DNA of 12,487 bases from Pinguiococcus pyrenoidosus (Eukaryota > Sar > Pinguiophyceae > Pinguiochrysidales > Pinguiochrysidaceae): assembly GCA_019677205.1 (NCBI GenBank), contig JAAMXY010003083.1:1-12487 (forward strand), in the 5' to 3' direction. Position 1 is the stretch's first letter. Every line of letters begins with the position of its first letter. The notes beneath the pieces were generated by a model. The model had not been told where the DNA came from and did no database searches. It saw nothing but the letters and a program-made list of their open reading frames with translations. Shown here piece by piece: positions 6,449 through 12,487 of the stretch. The translations under genes were made by a program, and so were the position numbers.

Positions 6449-9400
6449 CTAGAAGTAGTCCTCCAGAGCGACGGTTGGCAGCACCTTTCCACCCTGCGGC
6501 GGCTCTGAAGGACGACTTTCAGAGCTGCGCTCCTTGGCTTCTTGCCTGGCCTGCTCCCTGCTGCTTCCGGGAGACGATCGCTGCCCTGACGAATGGTGAC
6601 TGCTCCTCCCCACCTCTTGACTCGATGTCGATTCCCGCAAACGCTCCTCTTGCACCTGCCGAGACTGCTGCTCCTCCGGCGCCGAAGTAGGCTTCGTCTC
6701 GCTATCGCGGCTCTCTTCTGGCTCTTCCTTGAGAGCTTGCGCGCGCGCTCGCGTCTTGTTGAGCCACAGCTTGGCTTGCCTCTGAACGATGCCCGCGGCG
6801 ATCTCCTCCTGAGACGTATGGGTCGCTTCCTTGGTCGTGATGCTGTGCAGCCGGATCTGCCTCTGCTTCTGGCGCGTCGCCAAGAGCTCCATGCTTTTGG
6901 CGAGCTTGAAGGACAGATCGACGCTCACGCTATCGACCTTCTGCTCCTTCTTCTGCGCCTCCTCCTTCTTCTTCTTCTTCTTCTTTTTCTTCCGCTTGGT
7001 CTTGAGGTGCGCCTTGACGGCCTTCTTCGCAACGGCCAGAATGACGTCCTTGAAGTGATGGCAGCGAACGCCATCGAGCTCGTAGACGGGGAGCCGATAG
7101 ATCATCATCTCCCGCAGATTGTGGCTGTCCACCGCCGCAATCACGAACGGATCTGACGAACGGCACGCTTTCAGGCCCCAGGCTTGCCCAAGGTCTCGCA
7201 GAAGGAGCCGAAAGTCCTTGATCGCGATGAAGTACCGGGCCTGCGAGTCGTACTTTGCCCAGTACTCCGCGAACTCGTCGAACTGAGCCGGCGAGACCGC
7301 ATTCTTCGTCTCATCACTCGTTGAGAAGGCGTCCAGCACGGGTCCGATGAAGATGTTCACGAACACGAAAGCCACGACGATCTTGAAGGTGATGAGATAA
7401 GGGAAGATGGCGTCGCTGCCGCAGCCATTCAGTGGCTCGCAACCCGGGCCATCGTTGAAGCCGCATAAGTCGTCATCGTAGTCGGGGTCGTCGACGCAAC
7501 CCTCTGCGTTCCTCGCAAAGTCGTGCATGAAGCCTGGCAACGTTGCACGGCATCAGAGTGTCGCAGGCGATGCAGGCAAAATGTCCCCAAAAAGGTCTCA
7601 CGACTTGTCTAGTGGAGATCTTACCATTCCAGTTTTCCCCCGTGGAGAACCGAAGAAGAAGCATCACCGAGCCGAAGAATGTTCGGAAGTTGGCGCGTTC
7701 GTCGTGAGCGCCGTTGAATGCCGTCTTGGCGAAAAGCTGCTGGCCCATGAGCGCGAAGATGAAGAGGAAGAGAAGCAGCACGGCACCGATGTTCATGATC
7801 TCCGGCAAGGTCAGGATGAGGGTGTCGAAGAGGCGCTTCACCGTGCTAAGGCCGCGCAAAAGGCGGAGGACTCGGCCGGCACGGAATGTTCGAAGCGACT
7901 GCGCCACGCCCCTTGTGCGGACGATGGAAAGCTGAGCGAGCGTGAAACTCAGTACCAGCCCGATGATGATGACGAAGTCGAATCTAAGGGAAAGCCGCTC
8001 TCCCTCAGCAAGGTGGCGCTAGAAAGGCCGGCTACAAGAGAGGCTCACCGATTCCATCCGTCATCCCAGTAGAGTTGCCACCCCCATACGCCGATCTTGA
8101 ACAGAGCCTCCACCACGAACACAACACTGAAGAGGTTGCTGATGACCGCGACCGTTGTCGTCAGCTCTCCAGGTTGACCGAAGAACGTGCAGGCCAGCAG
8201 TAGGGTGTTCAGAGCGATGCACAGGAGGATGAAGACCTCGAAGCAGTCGCTCTCCAGCACTCTCCTAAGCCGACCGCGCAGCGTCTGGTCATCGTCATGC
8301 TTGCCCCGCCTCGGTCGGACCATGAGCGCCATCTCCGCCGTCTTCTTCCAGGTCTCTTGGTCGGGCGTGAGCAGACATCTTTTCTGCTTCTCGTAGGCCG
8401 AGCAGATCACACCAACGAAGACGTTCAGAATCAGAAAGTTCCCAAACACCTCGAAGAGAATGAAGAACACGATGTACACCTGCGTCTGGTTGCGAAGCTG
8501 CCAGCATCACGGTATTGAGTCTGCTGGGCTTCGCCTCGAGTTACTTTGGTTTGAGCTGCGGACTCACCGGCTGCATGTCTATGCCGCGGCTGTCAATGCA
8601 AGCGTACATCACGTCGACCCAGCCCTCGGTCGTGCTCAGCTCAAAGAAAGTCAGAAGACTGTTGAAGATGTTGTCGAAGTTCTGTGCCGTCTCGCGGCTC
8701 CAACGAGCGCCCCACGTCACGCAAACCCTCTTCGACGTCGGCGCCGTCTCTCCCCAGGGTCGCCTGTACCACTCGTTCTCTTCGACGCTGTCATCTTCAT
8801 CCACCACCCTGCTTACTTCGATGGTAGTGCCGTTGACCACGGCGGTCGTATTGAACACCAACGCGGAGTCCTCCAAGCATGTGAGGGAAGCGTTCGCCGT
8901 CAACACGAAGGAGTCTGTCTCATCGTCGTAAAGAGAGTCGTAGCGATCTCTTACGGCCTGGAATGGACTGCACGGCCCGAACCAGAGCTTCTGCTCCCCA
9001 GTCATCTGAGAGAACACTGGTGGGTCTGCCATGAATCGGTATCTTTCTTCATCGCCGGCAATCTGCGTTTCAAACACTGTGCCGGCGCAGCCGCGTAGAC
9101 GCCCTTGAAACGCAGGTGCTGACTAAGATTGCCTCGTCTGCGGGATGGTAAGGGAAAAGGGAGGGTAGACCTACCTTTGAAAAGGCCGATGCCGACGACT
9201 GCCACGAGCGCGAAGAAGAGCAAGCACACTGCTAGCACGTTCGCAAGGATCGGCACCGCTGCGAAGACGGACTCCACGACGATCTTCAAGCCAGGCCGCC
9301 GATGGATCATCCGCAGCGGTCTTCGCAGGAAGGAGGACTGACGTGAGCGTAGAGCATGAATTACGTTCAGCAGAAGGATCCCTGCAGTACCTTAGCGCAC

Positions 9401-12400
9401 GGAAAGCCCGGAGAGACCGCACAGCCCGTAGCTGTGGAGCGTTTTCCAGCCCGAGGCCGAGCAACGATACGCAGACGACGGCGCCGTCGAGAACATTCCA
9501 GCTACTGCGCAAGTACGCACCGCTCTCCTTCGGTCCCCAAAGTCCACGAGCGACGATCTTTGTAATCATCTCGAGTATAAAGAGGGACGTCAGTGCAACG
9601 TCCGACACCCGCAAGAAACGCGTCAGTCTGCTGTTCGGATCGTTGAGCGGGTTATCCAGCGCTAGCAAAACTGACGACAAGATGATCAGGGTCATGACGA
9701 CTGCGTCAAATTTGGGGTGCTCGACCATCCTGATGCAGAGTTTTCGTAGTGGATTCTGAGGAGAGAAGAACCACATGGAGTTTTCCGGACGGCAGCAGAC
9801 CCTCCACGGCCTCTGCAGATTCGAACTGGCCCTTGGCTTGACCTCTCCTTCGTCGCTTGCTTGCTCGTCGGTCGAAGATCGATCCTTATCCTGCATCTCC
9901 GTTCTCTTTGCCACGGGCGCGGATGCGCTGCGGTGGAACCGCTCATAAGAGGCCAAGTACGTGAGAATCGACGGTCGCTTGCCGGGCGTGTCAGCGTGTC
10001 CCAACGAAAACGCCTGCGTGATCACGCCCATGTGCGGCCCCGACGAGCGCGGGCTAGCGCCGTCTGCCGGCAGTGCTGCACGGGTCGACTCGTCTTCCTC
10101 GTTCTCTCGCTCGTTGAAGTTTGACAGAAGAATCACGAGGAAGACGTTGAGGACGACGAAAGTTCCAAGCAGCATCAGGGTGAGGAAGTAAAGGATCGCG
10201 GGGAGGCCCGCGGCTCGGATGCCGTCGTACATCACGGTGTTCCAGTTCTCCCCGGTGAGGACCTGGAACACGGTCGAGATCGAGAAGAGCAAGGAGTCAA
10301 AATTTGCCCTCGGAATGGCGTTCGCGGCTTGCTCGCCTCCGAGCTGCGAGCGGTCGTACGCTTCCTCCCACCCTTCGCGGCCAATGCGAATCGCGTAGCC
10401 ATACTCATCGAAGCGAAACTGATTCGCGAAGATGTTCATCCCTAGGATGGCGTAGATGAAGATGAACATGAAGAGAAGGAGCGCGAAGTTGGCAATGTCT
10501 CGCGCGGTGCGAGCCAAGGCGTCGAGCACGTCCTGCATACTCTTCCACCTCTTCGCAAGCTTGACGACGCGGAGGAGCCGAATGCCGCGGAGACCGGAGA
10601 AGACGCCCGAGGAGCCTTCCTCGTTGGTCGTGAGGAGCAGGATCATCTCCACGACGCCAATCACAACCAGCAGGCCGTCGAAGACGTTCAGCGGGTCGGC
10701 GACGTAGCGCTGCGGCCCCAAAGCGATAAGCTTGACCACCATTTCCGCAGCGAAGAAGAGCCCGAAGACCAGGTTGGTCAGGCTGAGGGCTTCTTCAAAG
10801 TCCGGGTCAATCGGATAGTGGTCCATCGCAAGCACCAGCGTGTTGCAAACCACGGCGGCGAGGACGATCCCCTCGAAGGTCGGGCTGGTCACAAAGCGCC
10901 GCAAGCTTCTCATCTTGTCGGACGCCATAAGGTTTGTTGCGATAGAAGACTGTCGCGAAGCCGCCTCCTTGTCAATACACGGAAGCGGCATGAAATCGTC
11001 CTCCCCCGACGGCGGTTCCAGCCTTGTCGATGAGGCTACCGAAACTTCCCCCTTCCCTTTGAATTTTTTCTGCTCTTCCGTCGACGTGTTCTTCATCCAC
11101 TCCTGCTCCAGCACGGCGATCATGAGGTTGAGCGCGAACATGGATCCCGCGATCAGGATGATGGTGAAGAAAACCGCGCCGGAGTACCAGCCAACGCTGT
11201 CCTGGACCATGTACAAGATGTCTGCCCAACCCTCCTCTGTGACGCACTGGAACACGGAAAGGAAGGCGAAGAACGAGTTGTCGAAATTCGTGAAGCCCCA
11301 GTTGAGATCCTCAAGATAGGTTCCCTGCGATGATCGAGACGCATCAGAACCACGCAGATCAAGACTCTCGCAAGCCTTGCATACCTGCTCTGTCAACTGA
11401 GACTGTGTCACGTATCGACCGATGAAGGGAATAAGAGCAGCTCCGCGGAAGCGCTCGTTCCCAAGGGCATCGTAGTTGGAGCCGCACCAGCGCCAGTCCT
11501 CTCGAGGGATCGCATCGGTGCCATGATAGCACTCGTACTCCCCGTTTCCGTGCGTGCAGATTCTGGTGTCTTCCATGTCAATGGGCCAGAAGCAGTCGCG
11601 AGCCTCGTGCCAGGGGGAGTCCTCCAGCAACCAATCCGGCTCCTCGTCGACGGTGTCAAAGTTCGCCTCGTGGATGCAGCGGAAAGCATTGAAGTCGTCG
11701 TCGAGCTGCCACGAGACATTCACTGGAAACGGCGTGAGGCGGCACCGATTGTGCAGTCTGCCACCATAAAGCTGCACGCCAACCTGTGGAGGGAAGGGCA
11801 CGGAGAAGAGAAGAGAAGAGAGCAGAGCGAGGGACAATAGCGCAACAGTCCGCTCGCCTTAGCCAAAAGTTGATTTTGGTGGGCGCACTGTAACGTGTGC
11901 TTACCACGCTAAACACGAAGAATATGAAGCAGAGGACTCCGAGTGCGTTCGTAATGCTCATGATAGCCAAGATCATCGTCTCTACAATTTTGCGAAGCTC
12001 TGGGACGGAGTGGAGAGAGCGCATGGGTCGCAGCATACGACCTCCACGGATGGCGGAGATGGTTGGCGCCCCCGGCAAGAGCGCGACGAATGACGTGACT
12101 ACCACGAAGAAGTCCAGCCAGTTCCACTTCTGCGCGAAGTACGCCTTTGACGCGCCCCACGTGCCGTGGGCAAGCATCTTCATGAGCATCTCCAGTGTGA
12201 AGAGTGCCAGGAAGGGCAGCTCAAAAACCTCGATGATGTAGTTCCGCCAAGAGCGGCTGGCGTCCAGCTCGCCGTTCCTTGGGCTGTCCGGATCCTCAAC
12301 GACGTAGCGGAAGTCCGCCATCGCCAGCGTGACGGAGTTCAAGAGGATGAGGAAGAGGACGACGCGCTCAAACCATTTGCTTTCGACCAGCGTCATCAGG

Positions 12401-12487
12401 AGGCGCCGCAGCGGATTGCGAGAGGATAAGCAGCCCAAGACGAAATCGCCGTCCCCCTCCTCCTCCTCCTCCTCCTCCTCCTCCTCC
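6449..12487 (-). CDS. Four-domain voltage-gated calcium channel alpha-1 subunit, 5' partial; 8 exons
   Basis: Exons on the minus strand are 12486-11905 (open at the right edge), 11783-11385, 11324-9391, 9320-9175, 9103-8568, 8497-8049, 7983-7625 and 7533-6449 (TAG). They join in one frame to 1829 residues, numbered from the first visible codon. A Glu10 run and GDGD precede repeat I. Repeats I-IV each have S1-S6, with Arg-rich S4 at about 146-165, 570-587, 959-980 and 1380-1399. Filter glutamates are E358 (TEEGW), E686 (TGENW), E1180 (TTEGW) and E1465 (TGENW): an EEEE ring, so calcium-selective by family rule and not DEKA sodium-type. The repeat I and III pore turrets are long, with N-glycosylation sequons at 216, 1091, 1105 and 1111. 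The III-IV linker lacks an IFM motif. The C-terminus has a calcium-channel EF-hand/pre-IQ region (about 1548-1644), Lys9 (1650-1658), an IQ-like IVQRQAKLWLNK (1717-1728) and a charged Ser/Glu/Arg tail. It would reside in the plasma or flagellar membrane. Confidence 0.94.
6965..6991. repeat. CTT-rich microsatellite coding for Lys9
   Basis: Nine consecutive AAG/AAA codons on the minus strand, following TKR and preceding EEAQKKEQK, form a strongly basic stretch after the pre-IQ region of the channel. Confidence 0.9.
7534..7624 (-). other. Channel intron 7 (91 bp, phase 1), in the repeat IV filter region
   Basis: The donor is AATG|GTAAGA and the acceptor ACGTTGCCAG|GC, with a CTGAT branch-like site upstream. 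The join gives STGENWNGFMHD, matching the TGDNWNGIMKD pattern of repeat IV in T-type-like channels. Confidence 0.93.
7984..8048 (-). other. Channel intron 6 (65 bp, phase 2), repeat IV S2-S3
   Basis: The donor is AATCG|GTGAGC and the acceptor TTTCCCTTAG|A. The join reads DDGWNRFDFVIIIG, the conserved S2-S3 region of four-domain channels. Unspliced, the frame stops at the donor TGA. Confidence 0.93.
8498..8567 (-). other. Channel intron 5 (70 bp, phase 0), before repeat III S6
   Basis: The donor is CCG|GTGAGT, a textbook consensus, and the acceptor GATGCTGGCAG|CTT. Removal joins RGIDMQP to LRNQTQVYIVFF, linking the repeat III pore to S6. The unspliced frame reaches a stop within the intron. 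Confidence 0.92.
9063..9115. repeat. Perfect 11-bp inverted repeat around the intron 4 acceptor
   Basis: CTGCGTTTCAA at 9063-9073 is the exact reverse complement of TTGAAACGCAG at 9105-9115, with 31 bp between. In the channel pre-mRNA the first arm ends at the A of the intron 4 acceptor AG and the second arm is in the next exon. Confidence 0.85.
9104..9174 (-). other. Channel intron 4 (71 bp, phase 1), end of repeat III S5
   Basis: The donor is TTCAAAG|GTAGGT and the acceptor GCGTTTCAAG|GG. The join restores GIGLFKGRLRGC, typical of calcium and sodium channels after S5. The acceptor AG lies at the edge of an inverted repeat listed separately. Confidence 0.9.
9321..9390 (-). other. Channel intron 3 (70 bp, phase 2), after repeat III S4
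   Basis: The donor is CTAAG|GTACTG, weak after +3, and the acceptor is CTGCGAAG|A with CTCAC upstream. The join gives SLRAFRALRPLRMIHRRPGL, an unbroken S4 to S4-S5 linker, and moves the reading frame as required. Confidence 0.9.
11325..11384 (-). other. Channel intron 2 (60 bp, phase 0, no in-frame stop)
   Basis: The donor is CAG|GTATGC and the acceptor CATCGCAG|GGA, with a CTGAT branch-like site about 20 nt before the end. Its length is close to the other introns of this gene (65-121 bp). Because 60 is a multiple of 3 and no stop occurs, retention would only add 20 residues containing a CKAC motif to the repeat I turret. Splicing is inferred from the signals; retention cannot be excluded. 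Confidence 0.65.
11784..11904 (-). other. Channel intron 1 (121 bp, phase 0), repeat I S5
   Basis: The donor is GTG|GTAAGC and the acceptor CCCTCCACAG|GTT, preceded by a long pyrimidine tract. Removal joins IFFVFSV to VGVQLYGG, a continuous S5 helix of calcium-channel type. Confidence 0.92.
12455..12487. repeat. (TCC)n microsatellite coding for poly-Glu
   Basis: The + strand reads as CTC/TCC triplets up to the window edge. On the minus strand, in the channel frame, this is ten consecutive GAG codons followed by GGG GAC. The array may continue beyond the window. Confidence 0.85.

Noticed and set aside
8460-9098. 212-residue open frame on the plus strand opposite the channel
   Set aside because: It covers an intron and two channel exons in antisense and has no domain features.
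6449-12487. Assignment as voltage-gated sodium channel
   Set aside because: The filter is E/E/E/E rather than DEKA, and no IFM inactivation motif is present in the III-IV linker.

Overview
The window looks like nuclear DNA of a compact, GC-rich eukaryotic genome, most likely a flagellate protist or alga. Three things point this way: spliced genes with short GT-AG introns (60-140 bp), a centrin-3 type protein (a centriole and basal-body protein), and a very large four-domain voltage-gated calcium channel. I cannot name the lineage from sequence alone. The window holds five protein genes in the order + + - + -. No RNA genes, CRISPR arrays or transposons were seen.

Layout. 1-1518 (+) is the 3' part of an intronless von Willebrand A (VWA) domain protein that is open at the left edge. 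1519-2252 is non-coding and carries several simple repeats. 2253-3929 (+) is an intronless flavin disulfide oxidoreductase of the mercuric reductase/dihydrolipoamide dehydrogenase superfamily. It ends 15 bp from the stop codon of the next gene. 3945-5408 (-) is an intronless D-2-hydroxyglutarate dehydrogenase. 5409-5617 is the short intergenic region between this gene and the divergent 5618-6350 (+) centrin, which has three exons. 6351-6448 is a CT-rich stretch between convergent genes. 6449-12487 (-) is the channel: eight exons and seven introns in the window, with the 5' end beyond the right edge.

The main result is the channel. No single open frame shows it, but joining eight exons at GT-AG borders gives 1829 residues in one frame. 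It has four S1-S6 repeats, a selectivity filter of Glu/Glu/Glu/Glu (TEEGW, TGENW, TTEGW, TGENW), a calcium-channel-like EF-hand/pre-IQ C-terminus, and charged homopolymers near both ends. The EEEE ring predicts calcium selectivity. The channel and the adjacent calcium-binding centrin could both act at a flagellum, but that link is inference from family knowledge. The two flavoprotein genes between the VWA gene and the centrin share no evident pathway beyond redox chemistry.
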